Shown here: positions 41,526-51,162 of the stretch, in pieces | How the letters are laid out: each line of letters starts with the position of its first letter | How positions within the stretch are numbered: the stretch's first letter is position 1 | Source: Brachybacterium huguangmaarense | Lineage (GTDB): Bacteria; Actinomycetota; Actinomycetes; Actinomycetales; Dermabacteraceae | Length of the DNA: 64,000 nt | NCBI RefSeq assembly: GCF_025725725.1 | Contig: NZ_CP107020.1 | Coordinates: 1,364,001-1,428,000, forward strand | Direction: 5' to 3' | Translations under genes and position numbers: made by a program | Notes under the pieces: generated by a model | The model's input: only the letters and a program-made list of their open reading frames with translations | The model's database searches: none | What the model was told of the DNA's origin: nothing

Positions 41526-42434
41526 ATGATCAGCACGGACCTGCTCACGCCCGGGCAGGGCCGCGCCGTCGCCGAGCTGCTCGACGCGGTCGCCGAGCAC
41601 GACGGCGTCGCGCCCGTCGACGAGGCCGGTCGGCTGCAGCTGCGGGACACGCGCCGTCGCCGCGGGGTCCTGCACCTGCTCGTCTACGCGACCGACCGCA
41701 GCCTCGCCGCGTACGCCGGGGTGCTGCCCGACGGCACCGCGCAGGGAGCCGTGCGCCCCGACCAGCGGCGCCGCGGCCACGGCGCCGCGCTGCTGCGCAC
41801 CGTGCTCGAGCGTCGCCCCGAGGCGCGCGTGTGGGCCCACGGCGCTCTCGACGGCGCCCTCGCGCTGCTGAGCGGGGCGGGCCTGGCCCCCGTGCGGACC
41901 CTGCTCACGATGCGCCGCACGCTCGAGGACGACATCGCCCAGGGGGCGGGCGCCCCCGAGGACGTCGAGCTCACGACCTTCGAGCCGCGCCACGACGCCG
42001 ACGCGTGGGTCGCGGTCAACGCCCGGGCGTTCGCGGCCCACCCCGAGCAGGGCCGCCTGAGCCGGCGCGACCTCGAGGCGCGCATGGCCGAGCCCTGGTT
42101 CGACCCGCGCGGCTTCCACGTCGCCCGCCGCGGCGACGAGCTGCTCGCCTTCGTGTGGACCAAGCGCGAGACGGGCTCCGACGTCGGCGAGATCTACGTG
42201 GTCGGCACCGCCCCCGAGGCGCAGGGCCTCGGGCTCGCCTCGACCCTGATGGCGCGCGCCATGGCGCATCTGCGCGACGAGGGCGTGCGCACCCTCGAGC
42301 TGTACGTCGAGGGCGACAACGAGCACGCCCGCCGCCTGTACGAGCGCCTGGGCTTCACGGTCGCCGCGCGCGACGTGCAGTTCGCCGCCGAGGGCGGCGC
42401 GGAGGACGCGGGGGCCGGGGGAGCCGAGGCCGCC
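41526..42434 (+). CDS. mshD: Mycothiol synthase (N-terminal part of one open frame with Ppk1)
   Basis: MshD is an acetyltransferase that transfers acetyl from acetyl-CoA to Cys-GlcN-Ins, the last step of mycothiol synthesis. It has two GNAT domains: the first is degenerate; the second carries the acetyl-CoA loop [22 protein letters not shown] and the end [28 protein letters not shown]. The 303 residues before the internal GTG match the usual family length. There is no stop codon: the frame runs straight into polyphosphate kinase through an Ala/Gly-rich segment containing two G5 runs (GCGGGGGCCGGGGG, about 42407-42420). Removing one G would create a TGA overlapping the ppk GTG (42435-42438). 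Either a true fusion or an indel. Confidence 0.85.
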
Positions 42435-44693
42435 GTGAGCGCGACGCGCCCCATCCCGCTCGTGATCCCGCCCCAGCAGGCGGCGCCCGAGGGAGCCGGA
42501 CGCCCCGAGGGCGCCCGGTCCTCCCGGGCCCGGGACACGGGCCTGACCCGTGGGGACAGCGCCCGCGAGCGCCCGCTCGCCGAGGAGCTGCCCGCCGACC
42601 GCTTCCTCGAGCGCGAGCTGAGCTGGCTCGCCTTCAACGAGCGCGTCCAGGAGCTGTCGGCCGACCCCATGACGCCCCTCCTCGAACGGGTGCGGTTCTC
42701 GGCGATCTTCTCCTCCAACCTCGACGAGTTCTTCATGGTGCGCGTCGCGGGCCTCAAGCGGCGCCTCGAGACCGGCCTCGCCGTGACCGGGCCCTCCGGG
42801 ATCTCGCCGCGTCAGGTGCTCGAGCTCGTGCGCCGCCGCGCCCACGAGCTCCAGGTGCGCCAGGCCCGCATCGTCGAGGACGAGCTGCGGCCCGCCCTCG
42901 AGGAGGTCGCGGGCGTGCGCCTCGTGCACTGGGGCGAGCTCGACGCCGACGAGCAGGCCCAGCTCACCGACTTCTTCGTCGCCGACGTGTTCCCGGTGCT
43001 CACGCCGCTCGCGGTCGACCCCGCCCACCCCTTCCCATACATCTCGGGGCTCGCCCTCAACCTCGCGATCCAGATGCGCCCCGAGGGGGCGGGCGACGAC
43101 GGCAAGATCCGCTTCGCCCGGGTGAAGGTGCCCGACGCGCTGTCGCGCTTCGTGCAGGTGCGCTCGGGGGACGGCTCCGAGACGGCCGAGGACGCCCAGG
43201 TCCGCTTCATCGGGCTCGAGGACGTGATCGCCGCGAACCTCGACCAGCTGTTCCCCGGCATGGAGATCGTCGACCACCACCTGTTCCGGGTCACCCGCAA
43301 CGAGGACCTCGAGGTCGAGGAGGACGACGCCGAGAACCTCCTGCACGCGCTCGAGAAGGAGCTGCTGCGGCGCCGCTTCGGCGCGCCCGTGCGCCTCGAG
43401 CTCGAGGAGGACATCGAGCCGGAGGTGCGGGACTGGCTCGTGCGCGAGCTCGGGGTCGCCGGCGCCGAGGTCTTCGAGCTGCCCGGCCTGCTCGACCTGC
43501 GCGGCCTCACGGAGGTCGCCGACCTCGACGCCCCGATCCTGCACTACCCCGCGTTCGTGCCCGCGACCAACCTCCAGCTCAAAGAGGTCGAGAGCGCGTC
43601 CCAGCCCGACGTGTTCGCGGCCATCCGCAAGCGCGACATCCTCCTGCACCATCCCTACGACTCCTTCTCCACCTCCGTGCAGGCCTTCCTCGAGCAGGCC
43701 GCCGCGGACCCGCAGGTGCTCGCGATCAAGCAGACCCTGTACCGCACCTCGGGCGACTCGCCGATCGTCGACGCCCTCATCGACGCCGCCGAGGCCGGCA
43801 AGCAGGTGCTCGCCCTCGTCGAGATCAAGGCGCGCTTCGACGAGCAGAACAACATCTCGTGGGCCCGCAAGCTCGAGCACGCGGGCGTGCACGTCGTCTA
43901 CGGCATCGTCGGGCTCAAGACCCACTGCAAGCTCTCGATGGTGGTGCGCCAGGAGGAGGGCGGCCTGCGCCGCTACTGCCATGTCGGGACCGGGAACTAC
44001 CACCCCAAGACGGCGCGGCTCTACGAGGACCTCGGGCTGCTCACGTGCGACGAGCAGGTCGGCGCCGACCTCACGCGCCTGTTCAACCAGCTCTCGGGGT
44101 ACGCGCCCCGCACGACCTTCGGCCGGCTGCTGGTCGCGCCGCGCTCGGTGCGCAGCGGCCTCGTCGAGCTGATCGAGCAGGAGATCGAGCACCACCAGGC
44201 GGGGCGTCCGGCCCGGGTGCGCCTGAAGTGCAACTCCATGGTCGACGAGCAGCTCATCGACGCCCTCTACCGCGCCTCGCGCGCCGGCGTCCCCGTCGAC
44301 ATCGTGGTGCGCGGCATCTGCGCGCTGCGCCCGGGCGTGCCCGACCTGAGCGAGAACATCCGCGTACGCTCTGTCCTCGGCCGCTTCCTCGAGCACTCCC
44401 GGATCTTCGCGTTCGAGGGCGGGGGAGCGCCCGTGGTCATGATCGGCAGCGCCGACCTCATGCACCGCAACCTCGACCGACGGGTCGAGGCGCTCGTCGA
44501 GCTGGCGGCGCCCGACCAGATCGAGTACCTGAGAGGACTCATGGACCTGGAGATGGACGACGCCACGCAGAGCTGGCACCTGGACGCGGAGGGCCGCTGG
44601 ACCCGCCACGGGGTCGACGCCTCGGGCGAGGCGCTGCGGGACGTCCAGGCCGAGCTGATCGCCTCGCGCCGTCGCCGCAGGCGGCTCGCATGA
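42435..44693 (+). CDS. ppk1: Polyphosphate kinase 1
   Basis: Reversibly makes polyphosphate from ATP; the family is often annotated 'RNA degradosome polyphosphate kinase'. From GTG 42435 it has 752 residues. The N-terminal domain starts [20 protein letters not shown]; the [19 protein letters not shown] segment, then [35 protein letters not shown] (phospho-His region), [22 protein letters not shown] and [14 protein letters not shown] are all intact. It reads in frame with mshD (see that entry), so the product may be a 1055-residue fusion. The 35-40 residues after the GTG are Pro/Gly-rich and probably a linker or an extended N-terminus. The stop overlaps the next gene by 4 nt. Confidence 0.92.
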   Translation: MSATRPIPLVIPPQQAAPEGAGRPEGARSSRARDTGLTRGDSARERPLAEELPADRFLERELSWLAFNERVQELSADPMTPLLERVRFSAIFSSNLDEFFMVRVAGLKRRLETGLAVTGPSGISPRQVLELVRRRAHELQVRQARIVEDELRPALEEVAGVRLVHWGELDADEQAQLTDFFVADVFPVLTPLAVDPAHPFPYISGLALNLAIQMRPEGAGDDGKIRFARVKVPDALSRFVQVRSGDGSETAEDAQVRFIGLEDVIAANLDQLFPGMEIVDHHLFRVTRNEDLEVEEDDAENLLHALEKELLRRRFGAPVRLELEEDIEPEVRDWLVRELGVAGAEVFELPGLLDLRGLTEVADLDAPILHYPAFVPATNLQLKEVESASQPDVFAAIRKRDILLHHPYDSFSTSVQAFLEQAAADPQVLAIKQTLYRTSGDSPIVDALIDAAEAGKQVLALVEIKARFDEQNNISWARKLEHAGVHVVYGIVGLKTHCKLSMVVRQEEGGLRRYCHVGTGNYHPKTARLYEDLGLLTCDEQVGADLTRLFNQLSGYAPRTTFGRLLVAPRSVRSGLVELIEQEIEHHQAGRPARVRLKCNSMVDEQLIDALYRASRAGVPVDIVVRGICALRPGVPDLSENIRVRSVLGRFLEHSRIFAFEGGGAPVVMIGSADLMHRNLDRRVEALVELAAPDQIEYLRGLMDLEMDDATQSWHLDAEGRWTRHGVDASGEALRDVQAELIASRRRRRRLA

Positions 44694-45664
44694 GCCCCAA
44701 GACGGAGGTCAAGCCCGCCAAGAACGGGACCAAGGGCCTCGTGGCGCCGATCCTCGCCGCGGGGGCGCTCGTGTGGCGCGAGAAGAAGGGGCGGCTCGAG
44801 GTGCTCGTCGTGCACCGTCCGCGCTACGACGACTGGTCGATCCCCAAGGGCAAGCTGGACCCCGGTGAGACCTTCCCCAGCGCCGCCGTGCGCGAGGTGG
44901 CCGAGGAGACCGGCTACCGGGTGCGCCTGCACCGCCCCCTGCCGGCCTCGATCTACACGCTGCCCGACGGCCGCTCCAAGGTGGTCCACTACTGGGTGGG
45001 CACGGTGCGCTCCCGCATCGGGCCGGGCCCCAAGAACCGGCGCGAGATCGACGAGGCGCGCTGGGTCCCCCTCGACGACGCCGACTCCGTGCTCACGCGC
45101 GGCATGGACCATCTCCAGGTCGACGCCCTGCGCCGCCAGGCCGCGACGGGCACGCTGCGCACCGAGCCGATCATCATCCAGCGCCACGCGGCCGCGCTCT
45201 CGCGCTCGAAGTGGCGCAAGGGCGAGGGCACCCGTCCGCTGAGCTCCAAGGGCAAGAAGCAGGCCGCGGCCCTGCCCCCGCTTATCGGCGCCTTCGCCCC
45301 CATGAGCGTCGTGACGAGCCCCTGGAAGCGCTGCGAGGCGACGGTCGAGCCCTTCGCGCGCGAGGGCGGCATGGAGATCGAGACCAAGGACTCCCTCACG
45401 GAGGCCGCCCACGAGAAGCGTCCCTCGCGCGCCGCGGCCGTCGTCGACCGGGTGCTGCGCTCGGCGCGCCCCGCCGTCGTCTGCACCCACCGGCCGGTGC
45501 TGCCCACGGTGATCGACGTGGCCCGCGAGCACGCGACGCGCGACGCGGCCCTCGAGCTGCCCACCGCCGATCCCTACCTCGCCGCGGGCGAGGCCCTCGT
45601 GCTCCACACCACCCAGGACGGCCGCGTCGTCGCCGTGGAGCGTCACCAGCCCGACATCGGCTGA
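44690..45664 (+). CDS. NUDIX hydrolase with C-terminal histidine phosphatase domain (MutT1-like)
   Basis: 324-residue two-domain nucleotide hydrolase. Residues about 18-150 are a NUDIX fold with a complete Nudix box ([23 protein letters not shown], starting near residue 54). Residues about 165-320 are a histidine-phosphatase domain with the RHAAAL nucleophile loop and CTHRPVLP. This matches mycobacterial MutT1, which hydrolyses 8-oxo-dGTP and diadenosine polyphosphates and couples it to a phosphatase. Co-transcription with ppk1 (4-nt overlap) fits a nucleotide/polyphosphate theme. Confidence 0.9.
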   Translation: MSPKTEVKPAKNGTKGLVAPILAAGALVWREKKGRLEVLVVHRPRYDDWSIPKGKLDPGETFPSAAVREVAEETGYRVRLHRPLPASIYTLPDGRSKVVHYWVGTVRSRIGPGPKNRREIDEARWVPLDDADSVLTRGMDHLQVDALRRQAATGTLRTEPIIIQRHAAALSRSKWRKGEGTRPLSSKGKKQAAALPPLIGAFAPMSVVTSPWKRCEATVEPFAREGGMEIETKDSLTEAAHEKRPSRAAAVVDRVLRSARPAVVCTHRPVLPTVIDVAREHATRDAALELPTADPYLAAGEALVLHTTQDGRVVAVERHQPDIG

Positions 45665-45693
45665 GCGCCGATCCGATCCGTCAGAGGTGCCTC

Positions 45694-46116
45694 ATGACCG
45701 GACCGACCGACCCCTACGACCTCTACGGCTCGTCGGACCCCTACGGCCCGGACGACCCGTACGCGGCCCCGCCCGCGGCCTCGGGCCCGTCGGCCCTCAC
45801 GGTGCCGACGGCGTACCCGTACCCCTATCCGAGCGCTCCCGTGCCGCCCCCGACCTCGGGCACCGCGGTCGCCTCCCTCGTCCTGGGCATCCTGGCCCTG
45901 ACGCTCTGCGCGGGGATCACGTCGATCCCGGGTCTCATCTGCGCGGCCGTCGGGATGCGCGAGACGCGCGAGGGCCGGCGCTCCGGCGGCGGCATCGCGG
46001 TCGCCGGTCTGATCCTGTCGATCCTCGGCCTGCTCGTCCTCGTGCTCGAGCTCGCGTGGTTCGCGTTCATGATCCTGACCGTCTGGATCGGCGTCTCGCA
46101 GTCCACCGGGTACTGA
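45694..46116 (+). CDS. DUF4190-domain small membrane protein
   Basis: 140-residue protein with a Pro/Tyr/Asp-rich cytoplasmic N-terminus (PYDLYGSSDPYGPDDPY) and two helices joined by a short basic loop: SLVLGILALTLCAGITSIPGLICAAVGMRETREGRRSGGG and IAVAGLILSILGLLVLVLEL, here quoted in part. This is the DUF4190 pattern, common in actinobacteria and of unknown function. AGAGGTG precedes the ATG. It follows the NUDIX gene and precedes the pst promoter. Confidence 0.75.
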   Translation: MTGPTDPYDLYGSSDPYGPDDPYAAPPAASGPSALTVPTAYPYPYPSAPVPPPTSGTAVASLVLGILALTLCAGITSIPGLICAAVGMRETREGRRSGGGIAVAGLILSILGLLVLVLELAWFAFMILTVWIGVSQSTGY

Positions 46117-46168
46117 CCCGCACGTCTCGACGGGCGGCGTGCGCGGCGTCCCCGAGTGGTGCGCGCAC

Positions 46169-46190
46169 GTTCATCGCGCGTTCACGCGAG
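46169..46190 (+). promoter_or_regulatory. PHO box (PhoP binding site) upstream of pstS
   Basis: GTTCATC (46169-46175) and GTTCACG (46180-46186) are repeated with an 11-bp period, the layout of actinobacterial PHO boxes made of GTTCACC-type units. A weaker third unit may start at 46191. A -10-like TAGCGT (46218-46223) follows. This fits phosphate-starvation induction of pstSCAB; the boxes are read by eye. Confidence 0.65.
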
Positions 46191-46258
46191 CGGTCGGCTC
46201 GTGTCACCTGTCTTTCCTAGCGTAGGGGCCGACACCCCCGACCCAAAGGACATGTGCA

Positions 46259-47380
46259 GTGAACGTTCGCTTTTCCCGCCTCACCGCCGTCGCCGCCCTC
46301 GCCCTCACAGGCGGCCTGGCCCTCAGCGCCTGCGGCGGCTCCGGCGGCACGGCCGTCGGCACCGCCTCGGCCGCCTCCGACGCGGGCGGCTCCGGCGACG
46401 CGACCGGCAAGATCTCGGGTGCCGGCGCCTCCTCCGCGGAGGCCGCGCAGACCGCATGGACCCAGAACTTCGGCGCCCTCAACGCGGGCGCCACCGTCAC
46501 CTACACGGCCGTCGGCTCGGGCAAGGGCCGCGAGCAGTTCCTCAACGGCGGCGCCGCCTTCGCCGGCTCCGACGACGCCATGAAGCCCGAGGAGATCCAG
46601 GAGTCCTCGACGGCGTGCCAGGGGGGCACCGCGTTCGACGTGCCCATCTACATCTCCCCGATCGCGGTCGTCTACAAGCTCGACGGCGTCGAGGACCTGC
46701 AGCTGTCGCCCGCGACGCTCGCCGGGATCTTCTCCGGAAAGATCACCACCTGGAACGACCCGGCGATCGCCGCCGACAACCCGGGCGTGAGCCTCCCCGA
46801 CAAGCCCGTCGTGCCGGTCCACCGCTCCGACAAGTCCGGCACCACCGGCAACTTCACCGACTACCTCGCGCAGACTGCGGGCGACGTCTGGACCGCGGGC
46901 ACGATCGAGGAGTGGCCGACCGACGGCGGCCAGTCCGGCGACGGCACCTCGGGCCTCATCTCGACCGTGCAGGGCGGCGACGGCACGATCGGCTACGCCG
47001 ACGCCTCCAAGGCCGGCAACCTCGGCGTCGCCAAGCTCAAGATCGGCGACCAGTACGTGGCCCCCTCCGAGGAGGGCGCCGCCGCGGCCGTCGAGAACTC
47101 GCCGCGCGCCGAGGGCCGGGCCGACACCGACATCGCGATCCAGATCGACCGCACCCAGACCGAGTCCGGCGCCTACCCGCTCGTGCTCGTCTCGTACATG
47201 ATCCTGTGCGACACCTACAAGGACGCGGGGACGGCGGACCTGGTCAAGGCCTACGCGACCTACGTCGTGTCCGAGCAGGGCCAGCAGCAGGCCGCCGAGG
47301 CCGCCGGGTCGGCGCCGCTGTCCGAGGCGCTGCGCACGGACGCCCAGGCCTCGATCGACACGATCAAGGCCAAGGCCTGA
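46259..47380 (+). CDS. pstS: Phosphate ABC transporter substrate-binding lipoprotein
   Basis: High-affinity phosphate-binding protein, 373 residues. A lipoprotein signal has LSAC with Cys25, then a Gly/Ser/Ala linker. Phosphate-contact segments are ISGAGASSAEAAQTAW, FAGSDDAMKPEE, and VVPVHRSDKSGTTGNFTDYL (Ser/Asp/Arg ligands); GTIGYADASKAG follows. The GTG start follows AAAGGA by 8 nt. It opens the pstSCAB operon behind the PHO box. Confidence 0.95.
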   Translation: MNVRFSRLTAVAALALTGGLALSACGGSGGTAVGTASAASDAGGSGDATGKISGAGASSAEAAQTAWTQNFGALNAGATVTYTAVGSGKGREQFLNGGAAFAGSDDAMKPEEIQESSTACQGGTAFDVPIYISPIAVVYKLDGVEDLQLSPATLAGIFSGKITTWNDPAIAADNPGVSLPDKPVVPVHRSDKSGTTGNFTDYLAQTAGDVWTAGTIEEWPTDGGQSGDGTSGLISTVQGGDGTIGYADASKAGNLGVAKLKIGDQYVAPSEEGAAAAVENSPRAEGRADTDIAIQIDRTQTESGAYPLVLVSYMILCDTYKDAGTADLVKAYATYVVSEQGQQQAAEAAGSAPLSEALRTDAQASIDTIKAKA

Positions 47381-47388
47381 GCGATCGG

Positions 47389-48312
47389 ATGACCGCCCTG
47401 AGAGGCCGCGGGGGCCGCCGCGCGGGGGACAGCGTCTTCTCGACGCTGAGCGTCGGCTCGGGCCTGCTGATCTTCCTGACCCTCGCGCTGGTCACGATCT
47501 TCCTCGTGGTCCAGTCGATCCCGGCGATCCGGGCGTCGCGCGAGCTCACGGGCGACGCCGACGCCGTCTCCCTGCTCTCCTACGCGGGGCCGCTGCTGTT
47601 CGGCACGGTCTTCGCGGCCCTCCTGGCGCTCGTCATGGCCGTCCCGGTGTCGATCGGGATCGCCCTGTTCATCTCGCACTTCGCCCCGCGGCGCCTGGCC
47701 TCCGTGCTCGGCTACGTGATCGACCTGCTCGCCGCCGTGCCCTCGGTCGTCTTCGGCCTGTGGGGCGGCAAGTGGCTCGTGCCGCTGCTGGATCCCTTCT
47801 TCCGACTGCTCAATGAGCACCTCGGCTGGATCCCGCTGTTCGGCGGCGAGGTCTCCTCCCCGATGAAGAACCTCGCCTCGGCCTCGATCGTGCTGGCCGT
47901 GATGATCCTGCCGATCATCACGGCGGTCTCGCGCGAGGTGTTCCTGCAGACCCCGCGCCTGCAGGAGGAGGCGGCCCTCGCCCTCGGCGCGACCCGCTGG
48001 GAGACGATCCGGACCGTGGTGCTGCCCTTCGGCCGCTCCGGGGTCGTGTCGGCCTCGATGCTCGGGCTCGGACGTGCGCTCGGCGAGACCATGGCGGTGC
48101 TCATGATCCTCTCGCCGGGGGCGACCTACTCCCTGCACATCCTCGAGGTGGGGCGGCACAACACGATCGCCGCCAACATCGCCTCGCACAGCGCCGAGTC
48201 CGCGGGCGTGGACATGTCCCGCCTGATCTTCACGGGCCTCGTGCTGTTCGTCATCACCTTCGTCATCAACGCGCTCGCGCGCGCCGTCGTCTCGCGCCGC
48301 GCGACCAGCTGA
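47389..48312 (+). CDS. pstC: Phosphate ABC transporter permease PstC
   Basis: One of two channel subunits of the Pst importer, 307 residues with about six helices. It has FGTVFAALLALVMAVPVSIGIALFI near the conserved first core helix, LLAAVPSVVFGLWGGKWLVP (family PSVVyGl motif), the coupling loop LQEEAALALGATRWETIRTVVLP, and RALGETMAVLMI. It starts 8 nt after the pstS stop and ends 8 nt before pstA. Confidence 0.95.
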   Translation: MTALRGRGGRRAGDSVFSTLSVGSGLLIFLTLALVTIFLVVQSIPAIRASRELTGDADAVSLLSYAGPLLFGTVFAALLALVMAVPVSIGIALFISHFAPRRLASVLGYVIDLLAAVPSVVFGLWGGKWLVPLLDPFFRLLNEHLGWIPLFGGEVSSPMKNLASASIVLAVMILPIITAVSREVFLQTPRLQEEAALALGATRWETIRTVVLPFGRSGVVSASMLGLGRALGETMAVLMILSPGATYSLHILEVGRHNTIAANIASHSAESAGVDMSRLIFTGLVLFVITFVINALARAVVSRRATS

Positions 48313-48320
48313 GGGGACCC

Positions 48321-49493
48321 ATGAGCGCGACCACCGCCCGCACCCCCATCCGCCGCGAGGGGGAGGAGCGCCGCCTGCCGTGGTGGCACCTGCTGCTGTC
48401 GGCCGCGGCGGCCCTCGTCGTCGCCGCCGTCGTGCTCCTCGCCGCCGGCGCCTTCTCCCTGCCCGCCGTCGTGGTGCTCGGCTACGTGCTGCACCTCGCC
48501 TTCGCCTACGCCTACGCGAGGGTCCGCGAGGGGCGCCGCTGGGCGATGGACCGCTTCATGTCGATGCTCGTGATCGGCGCCTTCGTGCTCGCGCTGATCC
48601 CGCTCGTCTCGCTGCTGTGGGAGGTCATCTCCCGGGGCGCCGCGCGCTTCGTGACCCCCGGCTTCCTCACGGCCGACATGTCGGGCGTGACGGGCGGCAT
48701 GGACGCGGGAGGCATCGGCCACGCGATCGTCGGCACCCTCCTGATCACGCTCGGCGCGACCGTCATCTCGGTCCCGATCGGGCTGCTGACCGCGATCTTC
48801 CTCGTCGAGTACGCGCGCACCGGCGCCCTGCGGGTGCTCGGGCGCGGCATCACCTTCCTCGTCGACGTGATGACGGGCATCCCGTCGATCGTCGCGGGCC
48901 TGTTCGCCCTGGCCATGTTCATCTCGGCGACGCAGCTGTTCGACGTCGCCGGCGGGCACCAGGGCAATCCGGGCATCCGCATGGGCATCATGGGGTCGGT
49001 CGCCCTGTCGGTGCTCATGATCCCGACGGTCGTCCGCTCGAGCGAGGAGATGCTGCGCCTCGTGCCGATGGAGCTGCGGGAGGCCGCCTATGCGCTCGGC
49101 GTGCCCAAGTGGCTCACCGTCGTGCGCGTCGTGCTGCGGACCGCGATCGCGGGGCTCACCACGTCCGTCACGCTCGCGATCGCCCGCGTGATCGGCGAGA
49201 CGGCGCCGCTGCTGCTGACCGCCGAGGTGCTCCCGCAGTACAACCTCAACCTGTTCGACGGGCAGATGCAGACCCTGCCGACCTTCATCAACAGCCAGTA
49301 CAAGCTCGACCTCGCGACGTGCAACGCCGATGTCGTCACCAACCCCTTCACCGGGCTGCAGTACGCCTGCAGCATCACGGCGAACCTGGACCGCGCGTGG
49401 GGTGCCGCTCTCGCGCTGATCCTCATCGTGATGATCCTGAACATCATCGCGCGCCTGGTCAGCTACTGGTTCGCCCCCAAGACCGGCCGCTGA
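48321..49493 (+). CDS. pstA: Phosphate ABC transporter permease PstA
   Basis: Second Pst channel subunit, 390 residues, longer than the usual ~290 because of an N-terminal extension with two extra helices ([21 protein letters not shown] and [19 protein letters not shown]). The core is normal: [68 protein letters not shown] (coupling loop) and [13 protein letters not shown]. The extended N-terminus is seen in other actinobacteria. pstB follows after 34 nt. Confidence 0.93.
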   Translation: MSATTARTPIRREGEERRLPWWHLLLSAAAALVVAAVVLLAAGAFSLPAVVVLGYVLHLAFAYAYARVREGRRWAMDRFMSMLVIGAFVLALIPLVSLLWEVISRGAARFVTPGFLTADMSGVTGGMDAGGIGHAIVGTLLITLGATVISVPIGLLTAIFLVEYARTGALRVLGRGITFLVDVMTGIPSIVAGLFALAMFISATQLFDVAGGHQGNPGIRMGIMGSVALSVLMIPTVVRSSEEMLRLVPMELREAAYALGVPKWLTVVRVVLRTAIAGLTTSVTLAIARVIGETAPLLLTAEVLPQYNLNLFDGQMQTLPTFINSQYKLDLATCNADVVTNPFTGLQYACSITANLDRAWGAALALILIVMILNIIARLVSYWFAPKTGR

Positions 49494-49527
49494 GGCCCTG
49501 CCCGACCCGCTCCCGAGAGGAACCCCG

Positions 49528-50307
49528 ATGCCCCAGCCGATCACCGTCGAGGACCTGAACATCTACTACGGCGACTTCCTCGCCGTGCAGGACGTCGACA
49601 TGGTCATCGAGCCCCGCACCGTCACGGCCCTCATCGGCCCCTCCGGCTGCGGCAAGTCCACCTTCCTGCGCACCCTCAACCGCATGCACGAGGTGATCCC
49701 CGGTGCGTACGCGAAGGGCACGGTCGAGATCGACGGCCAGAACATCTACGCCCCGGGGGTCGACCCCGTCAACGTGCGGCGCCGCGTGGGCATGGTCTTC
49801 CAGAAGGCCAACCCGTTCCCGACCATGTCGATCCGCGACAACGTGCTCGCGGGCGTCAAGCTCAACAACCGGCGCATCTCCAAGTCCGCGGCCGACGAGC
49901 TCGTCGAGCGCTCGCTGCAGGGCGCGAACCTCTGGAACGAGGTCAAGGACCGCCTCGACCGCCCTGGCATGGGGCTCTCGGGAGGCCAGCAGCAGCGCCT
50001 GTGCATCGCCCGCACGATCGCGGTGCGCCCCGAGGTGGTGCTCATGGACGAGCCCTGCTCGGCGCTCGACCCGATCTCCACCCTCGCGATCGAGGACCTC
50101 ATCCACGAGATGAAGGAGGAGTTCACGATCGTCATCGTCACCCACAACATGCAGCAGGCCTCGCGCGTCTCCGACCGCACCGGGTTCTTCAACATCGCCG
50201 GGACCGGCAAGCCCGGCCGGCTCATCGAGCTCGACGAGACCGAGCGCATGTTCACCAACCCGGCCGAGAAGCAGACCGAGGACTACATCTCCGGTCGCTT
50301 CGGCTGA
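49528..50307 (+). CDS. pstB: Phosphate ABC transporter ATP-binding protein
   Basis: Pst ATPase, 259 residues. Walker A is [21 protein letters not shown], a PstB-specific context, followed by the Q-loop [15 protein letters not shown], the signature [17 protein letters not shown], Walker [17 protein letters not shown] and the switch [15 protein letters not shown]. Length and motifs are typical. AGAGGAACCCC precedes the ATG. A GC-rich hairpin after the stop probably ends the operon. No phoU follows. Confidence 0.96.
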   Translation: MPQPITVEDLNIYYGDFLAVQDVDMVIEPRTVTALIGPSGCGKSTFLRTLNRMHEVIPGAYAKGTVEIDGQNIYAPGVDPVNVRRRVGMVFQKANPFPTMSIRDNVLAGVKLNNRRISKSAADELVERSLQGANLWNEVKDRLDRPGMGLSGGQQQRLCIARTIAVRPEVVLMDEPCSALDPISTLAIEDLIHEMKEEFTIVIVTHNMQQASRVSDRTGFFNIAGTGKPGRLIELDETERMFTNPAEKQTEDYISGRFG

Positions 50308-50313
50308 GCGGGC

Positions 50314-50337
50314 GGCGTCCGCCCGGGGTCGGACGCC
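50314..50337 (+). terminator. Hairpin after pstB
   Basis: GGCGTCCG pairs with CGGACGCC (8 bp) around an 8-nt GC loop, 6 nt after the pstB stop. No U-tract follows; it is a plausible operon terminator. Confidence 0.5.
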
Positions 50338-50400
50338 CGCGGCCCACGATGGTCCCGCGGGCCGACGCGCGCCCGGCCGGCCACCGCGGAGGCTGGGGGC

Positions 50401-51162
50401 ATGACCACATATGCCGCCCCTCATCCCGACGCCGCCCTGCCGCCCACGACGGGCCCGGCCCCCATCCTGCGCGGGCGCGCGCTCACGGCCGTCTACGGCG
50501 ACCGCACCCAGCGCACCGTCGCGCTCGACGGCGTCGACGTCGCCGTGTGCCCCGCCGAGTCGCTCGCCATCATGGGCCCCTCCGGCTCCGGCAAGACGAC
50601 CCTCCTGCACGTGCTCGCCGGGATCCTGCGTCCCGCCGCGGGCAGCGTCGACTACAACGGGACCGACCTCGCGTCCCTGCCGGACCGCGCCCGCACCCGT
50701 CTGCGGCGCAGCGACTTCGGCTTCGTGTTCCAGGACGGCCAGCTGCTCTCGGAGCTCACGGCCCTCGAGAACGTGATCCTGCCGCGCCTGCTCGGCGGCG
50801 CGTCGCGTCGCTCGGCGACCGCCGAGGCCCGCGGATGGCTCGACCGGCTCGGGCTCGCGGGGATGCACGACCGCCGACCCGGCCAGCTGTCCGGCGGCCA
50901 GGCGCAGCGCGTGGCCGTGGCGCGCGCCCTCGCGGGGCGCCCCGGCGTCGTCTTCGCCGACGAGCCGACCGGGGCCCTCGACCAGACCACCGGTCACGCG
51001 GTGATGGACCTGCTCGTGGGGACCTGTCACGAGGCGGGGGCGAGCCTCGTGGTCGTCACGCACGACATGGGCGTCGCCTCCGCGTGCGAGCGCACGCTCG
51101 CGATGCAGGACGGCCGGATCGCGAGCGAGTTCCGTCGCGACGGGCGGGAGGCGCGCGCATGA
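50401..51162 (+). CDS. MacB/LolD-type ABC transporter ATP-binding protein
   Basis: ATPase that pairs with the FtsX-like permease that follows, 253 residues. Walker A is [19 protein letters not shown], the Q-loop is [20 protein letters not shown], the signature is [19 protein letters not shown], Walker B is [16 protein letters not shown], and the switch is [12 protein letters not shown]. These are the features of the MacB/LolD/BceA group, which often work in mechanotransmission, peptide resistance or lipoprotein handling rather than import. GGAGG lies 8 nt before the ATG; the stop overlaps the permease by 4 nt. Confidence 0.9.
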   Translation: MTTYAAPHPDAALPPTTGPAPILRGRALTAVYGDRTQRTVALDGVDVAVCPAESLAIMGPSGSGKTTLLHVLAGILRPAAGSVDYNGTDLASLPDRARTRLRRSDFGFVFQDGQLLSELTALENVILPRLLGGASRRSATAEARGWLDRLGLAGMHDRRPGQLSGGQAQRVAVARALAGRPGVVFADEPTGALDQTTGHAVMDLLVGTCHEAGASLVVVTHDMGVASACERTLAMQDGRIASEFRRDGREARA

